Shown here: positions 44,040 to 53,634 of the stretch, one piece after another
Numbering within the stretch: the first letter of the stretch is position 1
Layout of the letters: every line of letters begins with the position of its first letter
Assembly: GCF_006442975.2 (NCBI RefSeq)
Contig: NZ_CP083954.1
Coordinates: 1,302,001 to 1,366,000 of the forward strand
DNA: 64,000 nt
Source: Mesorhizobium sp. B2-1-1
GTDB taxonomy: Bacteria > Pseudomonadota > Alphaproteobacteria > Rhizobiales > Rhizobiaceae
Reading direction: 5' to 3'
Made by a program: the position numbers and the translations under genes
The notes under the pieces: model-generated
The model's input: the letters and a program-made list of their open reading frames with translations, nothing else
What the model was told of the DNA's origin: nothing
The model's database searches: none

Positions 44040-45605
44040 TTACCCCTTCATCGCGATGATGCGTCGAGCGGCGTTCAATCCAGGCGCGCCGGAGACGCCG
44101 CCGCCGGGATGCGAACCGGCACCGGCGAGGAACAGCCCGTCGAGCGGTGTGTCGTAGCCGGACCAGCCCGAGACCGGGTGCGAGATCAGCATCTGGTCGG
44201 CCTGCAATTCGCCATGGTGCCAGTGGCCGCCCGGCATACGGTAGCGCGTTTCGATATCGGCGGGCGTCAAGAGCTCGGTGTGGCGCACCGTCTTGCCGAT
44301 GCCTGGCGCGTAGGCTTCGAGCTGAGCCATGATCGCCTCCAGGAATTTCGCCTTGCCGGCGTACCATCCCTCTTTCAGCGCATAGGGCGCGTATTGCACC
44401 ACCGCCGACAGCACGCAGGCGCCGTCGGGCGCGAGCGATGGATCGGCGAGGCTGGGCAGCGTGATCTCCATCACCGGGTCGGGCGAGAACGCGCCGTATT
44501 TGGATGGATTGAAGGCGCGCTCGACATGATCGGGCGAGGGGGCGATAACCAGCCGCCCCCTGTGGCCGGCGGCATCGACATTTGTGAATTGCGGCGGCCT
44601 GTCGAGCGCCAGGTGAAGCTTGGCGACATCACCCTTCATGCGGATGTTGTTCACCTTGCGCACGAAGCCGGTGTCGAGTTCGCGTGGACCGACAAGGTCG
44701 AGCAAAGTCGTCGCCGGATTTGTCGCGGAGACGATCGTCCTGGCGCGCAGCACCTCGCCATTGTCCAATGCGATACCGACGGCACGGCCTTTCTCGACAA
44801 TGATCCTTGCGACAGGCGCCGATGTGCGGACGTTCACGCCGGCCTTTTCGGCCGAGGCGCGGATGGCGGCGATCACCGCGCCCATGCCGCCCTTCGGCAC
44901 TATCTGCGCGCCGGCCGCACCGCCGGCCTCGCCGGCCAGCCGGTAATAGAGGCCGAGCAGCGAGGTGGGCGAGCGCGGACCGAGATGGCTGCCGAGCGTC
45001 GCGTCGAAGGACAGCAGCCCTTTCAGCCTGATGTCGGCAAGCTGCTCGTCGAGCAGGTCGGCGACGTTCATCAAGAGCACGCGCAGGAAATCGCGCATGT
45101 CTTCCTTGCCGAGCCTTTTCAGCGCCAGTGCGGCCTGGCCGAGCGCCGCTGTCTCCAGCAGCGACATGCCGGCCAGCTCGGGCGGACGACGCGAGAGGAA
45201 GGGTTCCAGGATGCCGGCGTAGCGCAGCAGCTGCGCGCGCAACTGCTTCCACGCGGATTGCTCCGACGAACTTGCACCGGTCAGCATTTCGCCATAGGCG
45301 CCGTGCAGGACCAGCGAGGGGCCGTCCATCGACAGCGCAACCGACGGCGCGAAGTCGTCTGGGGTGATCCGCAAGCCATGCTTCTCCAGCTCCAGCGTCT
45401 TCACCACGTCGGCATGCAGGCGGTTCAGCAGATGGGCGATCGACGAGACATGAAAACCCGGCGCGAATTCCTCCGTGCGCGCGGCGCCGCCGAGATCGGC
45501 TCCCGCTTCCAGCAGCAGCACCTTGCGCCCTGCCTTCGCCAGCGTGACAGCAGTGACGAGGCCATTATGGCCGCCGCCAATGACGATTGCATCATATGAC
45601 GTCAT
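44040..45605 (-). CDS. CrtI/PYROXD2-like FAD oxidoreductase, copy A
   Basis: 521 residues. FAD Rossmann motif VIGGGHNGLVTAVTLAKAGR at about 8-27 with LLLEA after it; the second FAD motif LFLAGAGSHPGGGVSGAPGL near the C-terminus is typical of phytoene-desaturase-like/PYROXD2 proteins. No carotenoid genes are near, so pigment synthesis is unlikely. It overlaps the end of copy B by 14 bases, a clear operon. Paralogue of the next gene. Confidence 0.88.
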   Translation of the reverse strand: MTSYDAIVIGGGHNGLVTAVTLAKAGRKVLLLEAGADLGGAARTEEFAPGFHVSSIAHLLNRLHADVVKTLELEKHGLRITPDDFAPSVALSMDGPSLVLHGAYGEMLTGASSSEQSAWKQLRAQLLRYAGILEPFLSRRPPELAGMSLLETAALGQAALALKRLGKEDMRDFLRVLLMNVADLLDEQLADIRLKGLLSFDATLGSHLGPRSPTSLLGLYYRLAGEAGGAAGAQIVPKGGMGAVIAAIRASAEKAGVNVRTSAPVARIIVEKGRAVGIALDNGEVLRARTIVSATNPATTLLDLVGPRELDTGFVRKVNNIRMKGDVAKLHLALDRPPQFTNVDAAGHRGRLVIAPSPDHVERAFNPSKYGAFSPDPVMEITLPSLADPSLAPDGACVLSAVVQYAPYALKEGWYAGKAKFLEAIMAQLEAYAPGIGKTVRHTELLTPADIETRYRMPGGHWHHGELQADQMLISHPVSGWSGYDTPLDGLFLAGAGSHPGGGVSGAPGLNAARRIIAMKG

Positions 45606-47211
45606 GGGCCGGGCTCATATGCGAGGTCGATTTGGCGAGATCGCGCAGGATCTCGGCCGCGGCATTTCGGCCGGGCGCGCCCATGACGCCGCCGCCGGGA
45701 TGGGTCGAGGAGCCGCACATATAAAGACCGCCGACCGGCGAGCGGTATTGCGCGTAGCCCGGCACCGGGCGGTTGAACAGAAGCTGGTCGAAGGTCAGTT
45801 CGCCCTGGAAGATGTTGCCTTCGGTGAGCCCGACCTCGGCCTCGATTTCGCGCGGCGTGCGCACCTCCATGTGGACGATGCGGTCGCGAAAGCCGGGCGA
45901 GTAGTCGGCAATCTGCGCGATCACGCTTTCGGCGAATCCGTCGCGATCGGCGTCGGACCATTCATGGGCGTTTACCTTGGGCGGCGCGTATTGCACGAAG
46001 CAGCTCATGAAGTGTTTTCCCGGCGGCGCCATCGTCGGGTCGAGCGTCGTCGGGATGACCATGTCGAGGAAAGGATCGGCCGACCAGCGCCCGGCCTTCC
46101 AGTCGTCATAGGCGCGCTCCATGCGCTCCATCGAATCGGTGAAATGCATGTCGCCGCGATAGACCGGCGAATCCTTCGGCAGAGCCGGGAATTCGGGCAT
46201 CGAGTCCAGCGCGATGTTGACCTTGCCGGACGAACCTCGGATCTTGAAGTTCCTGACCCGGCGCAGGAAAATCTCGGGCAGTTCCTTTTCCTCGACCAGT
46301 TTCAGGAAGGTTCGCTTCACGTCGGCGTTGGAGACGACGAGCTTGCCACGGATCTCCTCACCGCCGGCCAGCACCACACCCTTGGCCTTGCCGCGGCTCA
46401 CCAGAACATGGTCGACCTCGGCGCCGGTGCGAATGGTTCCACCCGACGCCTTGAAGGATGCCGCCAGCGCTTTTGTCACCGCGCCCATGCCGCCGCGCGC
46501 ATAGCCCCAGGCGCCGACCGAGCCGTCGACCTCGCCCATATAGTGGTGCAGCAGCACATAAGCCGTGCCGGGCGACATCGGCCCGAGCGCCGTGCCGATG
46601 ATGCCGGACAAAGCGAAATTGGCCTTGACGACATCGGTCTCGAAATATTCATCGAGGAAGTCCGAGATCGACATGGTCCAGAAGCGCAGCGTCAGCGCCA
46701 TTTCCTCCGCCGACAGGCCCGCGAATTTCTTGCCCAGATAAAGGAGCTCGCCCAGATCCCGCGGCCGCAGACTGGTCGGGTCGGGCGCGGTGCGCATCAA
46801 CAGCGGCTGGATGAAACGGCACTGGCGCGTCACGTCGCGCGCATAACGGTCGTAGGCTTCGGCATCGCGTTTCGAGAAGCGCGCAAATTCGCGCCGGTGT
46901 GCATCATGGTCCCGGTAATTGGCGAGATAATCGCCATCCCTGGTGAACACCGCGCCGCCCTCATAGGAAATAACCTGCAGGCCGAAGCGCGGCAGTTCGA
47001 GGTCGCGCATGATTTCAGGGCGAAACAGCGAACAAACATAGGAACAGTTGGAATAGAGGAAGCCCGGCGTCAGTTCCCGGCTGGTGGCGGCGCCGCCGAC
47101 CCAGGGATTCTTCTCCACCACCAGCACGTCGAGCCCGGCGCGCTGGAGATAGCAGGCATTGACCAGTCCGTTGTGTCCGCCGCCGATGACGATCGCATCC
47201 CAAGCTTTCAT
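45592..47211 (-). CDS. CrtI/PYROXD2-like FAD oxidoreductase, copy B
   Basis: 539 residues. FAD motif VIGGGHNGLVNACYLQRAGL at about 8-27, C-terminal GLYMCGSSTHPGGGVMGAPG. Same family and similar length as copy A, so an old tandem duplication. ATG 47211; first gene of the leftward operon B-A-GcvT-hypothetical. A BetI-type operator lies at 47312-47329, 101 bases upstream. Substrate unknown. Confidence 0.88.
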   Translation of the reverse strand: MKAWDAIVIGGGHNGLVNACYLQRAGLDVLVVEKNPWVGGAATSRELTPGFLYSNCSYVCSLFRPEIMRDLELPRFGLQVISYEGGAVFTRDGDYLANYRDHDAHRREFARFSKRDAEAYDRYARDVTRQCRFIQPLLMRTAPDPTSLRPRDLGELLYLGKKFAGLSAEEMALTLRFWTMSISDFLDEYFETDVVKANFALSGIIGTALGPMSPGTAYVLLHHYMGEVDGSVGAWGYARGGMGAVTKALAASFKASGGTIRTGAEVDHVLVSRGKAKGVVLAGGEEIRGKLVVSNADVKRTFLKLVEEKELPEIFLRRVRNFKIRGSSGKVNIALDSMPEFPALPKDSPVYRGDMHFTDSMERMERAYDDWKAGRWSADPFLDMVIPTTLDPTMAPPGKHFMSCFVQYAPPKVNAHEWSDADRDGFAESVIAQIADYSPGFRDRIVHMEVRTPREIEAEVGLTEGNIFQGELTFDQLLFNRPVPGYAQYRSPVGGLYMCGSSTHPGGGVMGAPGRNAAAEILRDLAKSTSHMSPAHDVI

Positions 47212-47311
47212 TTTGGCCCAGTCTTTCCATGCGATCCGCTGTTCATCTTGGCGTAATCCGTCCCCTCAATGCGCGAAATTTGGCATGGTAGTCGTCGTTT
47301 TGTCCAGCTAT

Positions 47312-47329
47312 ATTGAATGAATGTTCAAC
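47312..47329. promoter_or_regulatory. BetI-type operator 1
   Basis: 18-bp inverted repeat ATTGAAT-N4-GTTCAAC, between the divergent FAD oxidoreductase B and methyltransferase genes. It matches ATTGAAY-N4-RTTCAAY, shared with 55600-55617 and 58415-58432. Confidence 0.8.
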
Positions 47330-47412
47330 AAATGATGTTGCGTTTTCCCAGACATGGGCTAGGCTTTGCAGGCGTTCGAGACGGACATTCGTCGATTGGG
47401 GATCGAGGGTTG

Positions 47413-48213
47413 ATGATCGAAACGGCCGAGGCCGAGCCGGAGTATGACGGAGCCGCCATCCGCTTCCTCGAGGCGCTGTGGGGCGACGGCTACCTGTCGC
47501 CGGGCGGGCCCGACGAAGTCGACCGCGTGCTCGAGGGACTTTCGCTCGCAGGCAAGACCGTGCTCGACATCGGCTGCGGGTCCGGAGGCATCACGCTGCA
47601 TCTGGTCGAACGGCATGGCGCCGCGCACGTCACCGGCTTCGATGTCGAGCGGCCGGTGATCGAAACGGCCAGGCGCCGGGCAGCCTCCCGCGGGCTTGCC
47701 GACCGCGCCAGCTTCATCCAGGCGCCGCCTGGGCGGTTGCCTTTCGAGGATCAGTCGTTCGACGTCGTCTTCTCCAAGGATGCGCTGCTGCATGTCGCCG
47801 ACAAGGATGCGCTGTTTGCGGAGATATTCCGCGTGCTCAAGGCCGGCGGCGCCTTTGCGGCATCAAACTGGATGATCTCGCATGACGGCGAACCATCACC
47901 GGAGATGAAGGCCTATGTCGCCGCCGAAGGGCTGTCCTTCGCGATGGCCTCGCCGGCGCGTTACGCACAGGCGATGCGCCAGGCGGGCTTTGCCGAGATC
48001 GCGGTTCGCGACCGCAATCCCTGGTACCGCGAGGTGGCGCGGGGCGAACTGGAAAGGCTGAAGGGGCCGCTCTATCCGACGGTCGCGGCGGCAGTGGGCG
48101 CCGCCTATGTCGACAAGAACATACGAACCTGGGAGGCCATGCAGAAGGTGCTTGACAGTGGCGAGCACCGTCCCACTCATCTTCGCGGGCAAAAACCGAA
48201 GATGGTCGGCTAG
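47413..48213 (+). CDS. SAM-dependent methyltransferase, phosphoethanolamine/sarcosine type
   Basis: 266 residues. SAM motif [20 protein letters not shown] at about 62-81; the leading [20 protein letters not shown] is close to the second domain of phosphoethanolamine N-methyltransferases and to sarcosine/dimethylglycine methyltransferases. ATG 47413 follows a GAGGGTTG region; the upstream open frame covers the operator and is rejected. An N-methyltransferase fits the amine theme of the cluster; substrate not proven. Confidence 0.82.
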   Translation: MIETAEAEPEYDGAAIRFLEALWGDGYLSPGGPDEVDRVLEGLSLAGKTVLDIGCGSGGITLHLVERHGAAHVTGFDVERPVIETARRRAASRGLADRASFIQAPPGRLPFEDQSFDVVFSKDALLHVADKDALFAEIFRVLKAGGAFAASNWMISHDGEPSPEMKAYVAAEGLSFAMASPARYAQAMRQAGFAEIAVRDRNPWYREVARGELERLKGPLYPTVAAAVGAAYVDKNIRTWEAMQKVLDSGEHRPTHLRGQKPKMVG

Positions 48214-48219
48214 CCGGCG

Positions 48220-48927
48220 ATGTGGAGCATGACCGCACCCATGAAAATTGCAGCACGCCAAGAGCAGTCCGCCGAGGCATCGAGCGAACCCGAGAAACGC
48301 GGGCGTAAGGCTTCCAAGGAGGTCAGGCAGCTTCAGCTGATCGAGGCGACGATCGATTCGTTGGCCAAGCGCGGCTATTCGGAGACGACGATGGCCGACG
48401 TCGCCGATGGCGCGGGCCTGTCGCGCGGCATCGTCAATTTCCATTTCGAGAGCAAGGAAAAACTGCTGATCGCGACCTTGCAACATATGTATGACGAGTA
48501 CTCGGCGCATTGGCGCAATGCCTTGGAGAAAGCGGGTAACGACCCCGCCGACCAGTTGCGGACCCTGGTCGCGGCCGATTTCGACCGTTCGATCTGCAAC
48601 AAGCGCAAGCTGGCGGCCTGGTGCGCCTTCTGGGGCGAGGCCAAGTCGCGGCCGACCTATCAGGCGCTGAGCAGCGCCCGCGATGCCGTCTACCAGAACA
48701 TCTTCATCGAGCTTTGCGCGACGCTCAAGCAAAGCGGCGGCTATGCCTATGAGCCGCAGGTCATGGCGCTGGCGCTCAGCGCGATGCTGGAGGGACTGTG
48801 GCTGCGCTTGATGATGGGCACCGAAGACACTACCCGCGAGAGCGCCTTGCAGGCAGCCAACGAATTCCTGTCGGCCGCATTCCCTAAACATTACCAGGGA
48901 GCAGCCGCCACCCGTCGCAAGGCATGA
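48220..48927 (+). CDS. TetR-family repressor, BetI-like
   Basis: 235 residues. TetR helix-turn-helix near 50-90: VRQLQLIEATIDSLAKRGYS, ETTMADVADGAGLSRGIVNF, HFESKEKLL. The C-terminal domain with VMALALSAMLEGLWLRLMMG matches BetI, the choline-responsive repressor. It follows the methyltransferase by six bases. It is the best candidate to bind the three ATTGAAY-N4-RTTCAAY sites. ATGs at 48220, 48229 and 48241 are possible; none has a strong ribosome site. Confidence 0.86.
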   Translation: MWSMTAPMKIAARQEQSAEASSEPEKRGRKASKEVRQLQLIEATIDSLAKRGYSETTMADVADGAGLSRGIVNFHFESKEKLLIATLQHMYDEYSAHWRNALEKAGNDPADQLRTLVAADFDRSICNKRKLAAWCAFWGEAKSRPTYQALSSARDAVYQNIFIELCATLKQSGGYAYEPQVMALALSAMLEGLWLRLMMGTEDTTRESALQAANEFLSAAFPKHYQGAAATRRKA

Positions 48928-48961
48928 AGCAATCGATAAAATAAAAGAGGATGGAACAGCA

Positions 48962-50062
48962 ATGAAGACATCAATCCAGCGGCTGACATTGGCCCGACGC
49001 CTGACATTGACTCTGGCATTGACCGGCGTGCTGGCGGCCTCGGCCGCAGCCCTGGCGGTTGCCGCCGACAAAGACCTGGTCGTGTTCGACTGGTCCGGCT
49101 ATGAGGATCCGAGCTTCCATCCGAAATATGTCGAAAAGAACGGCGATTCGCCGACCTTCGCCTTCTTTGGCGACGAGGACGAGGCGTTCGAAAAGGTGCG
49201 CTCGGGTTTCAAGGCCGATCTCGGCCATCCCTGCTCGCAGAGCGTGGTGAAATGGCGCGAGGCCGGCCTGCTGCGGCCGCTCGACACATCGAAGATAACA
49301 GGCTGGAAAGATCTCAATCCCGGAATCATGGCGATGAAGGATCTCGCCACGACGGCCGATGGCAAGGCCTGGTTCATGCCCTGGGACTGGGGCAACACCC
49401 AGCTCACCTATAATTCCGAAAAGGTCGACGCCAAGGACGTGCAGTCGCTGAAGGCGTTCGCCGATCCGAAGTTCAAGGGCCGGGTTTCGATCGGCGACAA
49501 TGTCGACGACGCCTATGCGCTGGCAAGCCTGGCCATCGGCGTCAAGGACTGGACCAAGATGACCGACGACCAGTTCAAGCAGGCGTCGGATTTCCTGCGC
49601 CAGGTGCATAAGAACGTGCGCTCCTACTGGACCGACACAACGGACGTGGTGCAGCTTTTGAGCGGCGGCGAGGTCGATCTTGCCTGGGCATGGAACGACG
49701 CCACCGTGCAATCGGTCGCCGCCGGCGTGCCGATCAAAGCCAAGAAGGACACGGACGAAGGCATTTCGACCTGGGTCTGCGGCTATGTGCTGTTCAAGGA
49801 TGCGCCCGGCAATGTCGACAAGGCATATGATTATCTGAACGCCGTCAACGATCCCGAAACCGCCAAGGTGCTGGTCAAGGACTGGGGCTATGGCCAGGCC
49901 AACGCCAAGGGCATGGCCGGCGTCGATCAGGCCGTGCTGAAGGAAAAAGGCTATGACGATGTGCAGAAATTCGTCGACAAGACGCTGTTCCAGTCGCCGG
50001 TGCCCTCGCAGCTCAAGCTCAAGATGATCGCCGAATTCGAGAAGATCAAAGCCGGATATTGA
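48962..50062 (+). CDS. PotD-like ABC transporter binding protein, copy 1
   Basis: 366 residues with a signal peptide (LTLARRLTLTLALTGVLAAS, cleavage near AVA-AD). Type 2 periplasmic binding protein of the polyamine/iron class: DLVVFDWSGYEDPSFHPKYV, FAFFGDEDEAFEKVRSGFKA, HPCSQSVVKWREAGLLRPLD and GYVLFKDAPGNVDKAYDYL. GAGGAT precedes ATG. It follows the repressor by 34 bases. Confidence 0.9.
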   Translation: MKTSIQRLTLARRLTLTLALTGVLAASAAALAVAADKDLVVFDWSGYEDPSFHPKYVEKNGDSPTFAFFGDEDEAFEKVRSGFKADLGHPCSQSVVKWREAGLLRPLDTSKITGWKDLNPGIMAMKDLATTADGKAWFMPWDWGNTQLTYNSEKVDAKDVQSLKAFADPKFKGRVSIGDNVDDAYALASLAIGVKDWTKMTDDQFKQASDFLRQVHKNVRSYWTDTTDVVQLLSGGEVDLAWAWNDATVQSVAAGVPIKAKKDTDEGISTWVCGYVLFKDAPGNVDKAYDYLNAVNDPETAKVLVKDWGYGQANAKGMAGVDQAVLKEKGYDDVQKFVDKTLFQSPVPSQLKLKMIAEFEKIKAGY

Positions 50063-50168
50063 GCCGGTTCGGCCGCCCGCCCGCCTGCGGAGATGGTGGG
50101 TGGGCTCGCCAAGAGAGGCGAATTCTCATAACCTCGCGGCAGCCTTTCGCGACGGGGGAATTCGCACC

Positions 50169-51245
50169 ATGAAGCCAGTGCTACGCAGCCTTGCCCTTGC
50201 CGCCGCCTGCGTGATCGGCGCCGGCGCCGTCTATGCCTGGGCGGAAGGTGGCGGCGACCTCGTCGTGTTCGACTGGTCCGGCTATGAGGACCCGCTGCTG
50301 CACCCTGCCTATGCCGCCAAATACGGCGCCGAGCCGACCTTCGCCTTCTTCGGCGACGAGGACGAGGCCTTCGAGAAGATGCGGGCCGGCTTCAAGGCCG
50401 ACATCGCGCATCCCTGTTCGCAAAGCGTGGTCAAGTGGCGCGAGGCGGGCTTACTGCAGCCGCTCGACACGTCGAGGATAGCAGGCTGGAAAGACCTCAA
50501 TCCCGGCATCATGGCGATGAAGGATCTCGCCACCACCGACGACGGCAAAGCGTGGTTCATGCCATTCGACTGGGGCAACACCTCGCTTCTCTACCGCACC
50601 GACAAGGTGACGCCGGAGCAGGCGCAATCGCTCAGGATCTTCGCCGACCCGAAGTTCAAGGGCCGCGTCACCATCGGCGACAATGTCGACGACGCCTATG
50701 CGCTGGCGAGCCTGGTCATCGGGCTGAAAGACTGGACCGGGATGACCGATGCCCAGTTCCAGAAGGCGTCCGCCTTCCTGCGCGACGTGCACAAGAACAT
50801 CCGTTTCTACTGGACCGACGACACCGATCTCAACCAGGCCTTCATCGGCAATGAGGTCGATCTCGTCTGGGGCTGGAACGAGACCTATGTGACGCTGAAG
50901 GGGCAAGGCCTGCCGATCGCCATGAACCGCGACAGCAAGGAAGGCATCTCGACCTGGGTGTGCGGCTATGTGCTGATGAAGGATGCACCCGGCAAGCTCG
51001 ATCAGGCCTATGACTTTCTGAATGCAGTCAACGCTTCTGCCGTTTCGGACTATCTGGTGAAGACCTTCGGCTACGGCCACGGCAACAGCGCCGGCATGGC
51101 TGTAGTCGACCACACGGTTCTGGCCGATCGCGGCTTCGACGATCTCGACAAATTCCTCGACAAGACGCTGTTCCAACAGCCGGTGGCGCCGGAGCTCAAG
51201 CAGCGCATGGTCGCCGAGTTCGAGAAGATCAAGGCCGGCTATTGA
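50169..51245 (+). CDS. PotD-like ABC transporter binding protein, copy 2
   Basis: 358 residues, closely similar to copy 1 along its whole length (DLVVFDWSGYEDPLLHPAYA, HPCSQSVVKWREAGLLQPLD, ISTWVCGYVLMKDAPGKLDQ). Signal peptide MKPVLRSLALAAACVIGAGA. Tandem duplication with some divergence suggests two related ligands for one importer. GGGGGAATTCGCACC precedes ATG 50169. Its stop overlaps the start of the FAD oxidase gene. Confidence 0.9.
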   Translation: MKPVLRSLALAAACVIGAGAVYAWAEGGGDLVVFDWSGYEDPLLHPAYAAKYGAEPTFAFFGDEDEAFEKMRAGFKADIAHPCSQSVVKWREAGLLQPLDTSRIAGWKDLNPGIMAMKDLATTDDGKAWFMPFDWGNTSLLYRTDKVTPEQAQSLRIFADPKFKGRVTIGDNVDDAYALASLVIGLKDWTGMTDAQFQKASAFLRDVHKNIRFYWTDDTDLNQAFIGNEVDLVWGWNETYVTLKGQGLPIAMNRDSKEGISTWVCGYVLMKDAPGKLDQAYDFLNAVNASAVSDYLVKTFGYGHGNSAGMAVVDHTVLADRGFDDLDKFLDKTLFQQPVAPELKQRMVAEFEKIKAGY

Positions 51246-52552
51246 ACAGCGAATCCACAAGAGCCGATGTCGTCATCATCGGCGCCGGCTTCACCGGGCT
51301 GTCGGCGGCGCTCGAGCTGAAAAAGGCCGGCGTCGATTTCGTGCTGCTCGAGGCGCGTGCCCGTGTCGGCGGGCGCGTCGAATCGGTGGAGATCGGCTCC
51401 GGCGAGCGCATCGACAGTGGCGGCCAGTTCCTGTGCGAGGACATGCCGGAGCTGATGGCGCTTGTCGAAGCGCGCGGCAAGATGCTGGTCGAAACCCATG
51501 TCGAGGGCGCGTTTATCGCCCAGCCGCCGATCTCCGCCGCCGAGGCGAAGCGAACCTATTCTGGTTCGATGGCGATCCGCGAGCGGATGAACGCGATCGC
51601 GCCGGACGATCCCTCGATTGCCGGGCTGACCGTTGCCGCCTGGCTCGACCGGCAGGATGATGCCGATGCCGCCAAGGCAGCCTTCCGCTCGTTGATCGAA
51701 GGCCTGTGGTGCCTGACGCTGGAGAAACTGCCGCTCTGGCACCTGATCGACAACGATAGGCGCATCACCAATGAGGTGCCGGAGCTCCAGTATTTCCTGC
51801 GCGAGACGATGCAGTCGGTGGCCGAGGACCTGGCCAGCGATCTCGGCGACCGGCTGTGGCTCAACGCGGCCGTTTCATGCATCGAGCATGGACCGCAAGC
51901 CGTTCGCATCGTCTCGGCGGCGGGTGTCATTGAAGCGCGGGCGGCACTTGTCGCGGTGCCGCCGGTCATGGCGGCGAAACTGGGCTTCGCACCCGCCCTG
52001 CCCGAATCCCTGGCGAAGGCGCTCGGCGTTTGGGAAAGCGGCGCCGTGATCAAGGTGCTAGTGCGCTACCCCGCTGCCTTCTGGCGCCGCCGCGGCTTGA
52101 GCGGCATGGTGATGTGGCGCGACCCGCCGGGGCTGTTCGCTTGCGATGCCAGTCCGGATGAAGGCCGCGCGGCGCTGGTCGTCTTCGTCGGCGGCCCGCT
52201 CGCCTTGCGCTGGGGTGAGCTTGGCGAGACGGCACTGCGCGCCGAAGTGACCGGGAAACTGGTGGAAGCCCTCGGTCCCGACGCGGCCGAAATCGCGGGT
52301 TTCAGCCAGCGCGACTGGACGCATGACCGCTGGAGCGGCGGCGGCTACAGCGACCTCATCGTCGACGTCGCGGCGACCGATGCCGAACCTGTGCTCCTGG
52401 CCGGCGCGCCGCCTGTTCATTTCGCATCGTCGGAGCTGTCGCCGTCATTTCCCGGCTATGTCGAAGGGGCGATCGTTGCCGGTCGCATAGCGGCGCGAAA
52501 GATCATCGCGGACCGTCAATCCGCCACCGCCACCAGGGCTTCGGGATCGTAG
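51242..52552 (+). CDS. FAD-dependent flavin amine oxidase
   Basis: 436 residues of the monoamine/polyamine oxidase fold. FAD motif VVIIGAGFTGLSAALELKKA at about 10-29, followed by RARVGGRVESVEIGSGERID; the C-terminal FAD contact is FASSELSPSFPGYVEGAIVA. TTG 51242 overlaps the TGA of the binding-protein gene (TTGA), so translation is coupled. Its end overlaps the convergent ATPase gene by 37 bases. Oxidation of the imported amine is the likely role. Confidence 0.87.
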   Translation: MNSESTRADVVIIGAGFTGLSAALELKKAGVDFVLLEARARVGGRVESVEIGSGERIDSGGQFLCEDMPELMALVEARGKMLVETHVEGAFIAQPPISAAEAKRTYSGSMAIRERMNAIAPDDPSIAGLTVAAWLDRQDDADAAKAAFRSLIEGLWCLTLEKLPLWHLIDNDRRITNEVPELQYFLRETMQSVAEDLASDLGDRLWLNAAVSCIEHGPQAVRIVSAAGVIEARAALVAVPPVMAAKLGFAPALPESLAKALGVWESGAVIKVLVRYPAAFWRRRGLSGMVMWRDPPGLFACDASPDEGRAALVVFVGGPLALRWGELGETALRAEVTGKLVEALGPDAAEIAGFSQRDWTHDRWSGGGYSDLIVDVAATDAEPVLLAGAPPVHFASSELSPSFPGYVEGAIVAGRIAARKIIADRQSATATRASGS

Positions 52553-53634
52553 GCGAGGCGAATCGAAGTGCCGACCGGAATATCGTCGGCGCCGAAATCG
52601 TTGGTCTCGGTTACCGACAGCGGCTTTTCCAGGCCGGGGATCTCGACGATCAAATGGGTGATCTCGCCAAAATAGTGGCGTTCGACCACCTTTCCGGCAA
52701 CCTCGAACTTGGCCGTCGCATTGTCCCACAGGACGCGCAGGCGCTCCGGGCGGATGCCGAGCGTGGCGCCGCCGCCATTGCGCACGAAGGCCTTCGGCTT
52801 GTCGGTCTTCACACGGCCGAAGCCCAGCGTGTCGACGACCAGCGAGGCGCCGTTCTCCTCGACGATCTCGGCCTTGACGAAATTCATGCCGCCGAGGAAG
52901 TCGGCGACCTGGCGGTTGACCGGCCGCTGGTAGATCTCCTTGGGCGAGGCGACCTGCGCGATCCTGCCGCCGAACATCACGGCGATGCGGTCGGACATGG
53001 CCAGCGCCTCATACTGGTCGTGGGTGACCAGCACAAAGGTGATGCCGACAGCCTGCTGCAGGCGGCGCAGTTCGACCTGCATCTGCTCGCGCAGCTTCTT
53101 GTCGAGCGCCGACAGCGGCTCGTCGAGCAGCAGCACCTTGGGCCGCATCACCAGCGCGCGGGCGAGCGCGACGCGTTGCCGCTGGCCGCCGGACAGTTCG
53201 GTGGCGAGCCGCTTGCCGAGACCGGTTAGCGACACCTGCGCCAAGGCCTCCTCGACGCGGCGCTTCTCCTCGCCGCCCTGCAATTTCAGCCGCTTCAGGC
53301 CATAGGCGACGTTCTGCTCGACATTGAGATGCGGGAAGATCGCATAGCTCTGGAACACCATGTTGGTCGGTCGGCGATTGGGCGCAATGCCTTCCATCGG
53401 CTGGCCGCCGACCGAAATCGAACCGCTCGTCGGGTTGTCGAAGCCGGCGATCATGCGCAACAGCGTGGTCTTGCCGCAGCCGGACGGGCCGAGCAGCGAG
53501 AAGAATTCGCCCTCGCGAATGGTCAAGGACGCATCGTCGAGCGCCTTGAAGGCGCCGTAGCTGCGGGTGACGCCGTTGATCTCGATCATCGTCCGTTCGG
53601 ACAGGGTTCGTGCGGATGGGGCCTGCTCAGGCAT
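52516..53634 (-). CDS. PotA-like ABC transporter ATPase
   Basis: 372 residues. Walker A GPSGCGKTT (49-57), signature ELSGGQRQRVALARALVMRP, Walker B VLLLDEPLSALDKKLREQMQ, H-loop LVTHDQYEAL, then the C-terminal TOBE domain (GIRPERLRVLWDNATAKFEV). This is the PotA/FbpC class. ATG 53634 has GGGAGGGC upstream and overlaps the permease stop by eight bases. Third gene of the leftward importer operon. Confidence 0.93.
   Translation of the reverse strand: MPEQAPSARTLSERTMIEINGVTRSYGAFKALDDASLTIREGEFFSLLGPSGCGKTTLLRMIAGFDNPTSGSISVGGQPMEGIAPNRRPTNMVFQSYAIFPHLNVEQNVAYGLKRLKLQGGEEKRRVEEALAQVSLTGLGKRLATELSGGQRQRVALARALVMRPKVLLLDEPLSALDKKLREQMQVELRRLQQAVGITFVLVTHDQYEALAMSDRIAVMFGGRIAQVASPKEIYQRPVNRQVADFLGGMNFVKAEIVEENGASLVVDTLGFGRVKTDKPKAFVRNGGGATLGIRPERLRVLWDNATAKFEVAGKVVERHYFGEITHLIVEIPGLEKPLSVTETNDFGADDIPVGTSIRLAYDPEALVAVAD

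Noticed and set aside
44040..47211. Carotenoid desaturase pair
   Set aside because: CrtI-like fold only; no crtB, crtE or crtY nearby, and the operon includes a GcvT-like demethylase.
45475..47256. Long open frame (593 codons) on the plus strand
   Set aside because: Antisense to the FAD oxidoreductase B gene, with no recognisable domain and His/Arg-rich composition typical of a shadow.
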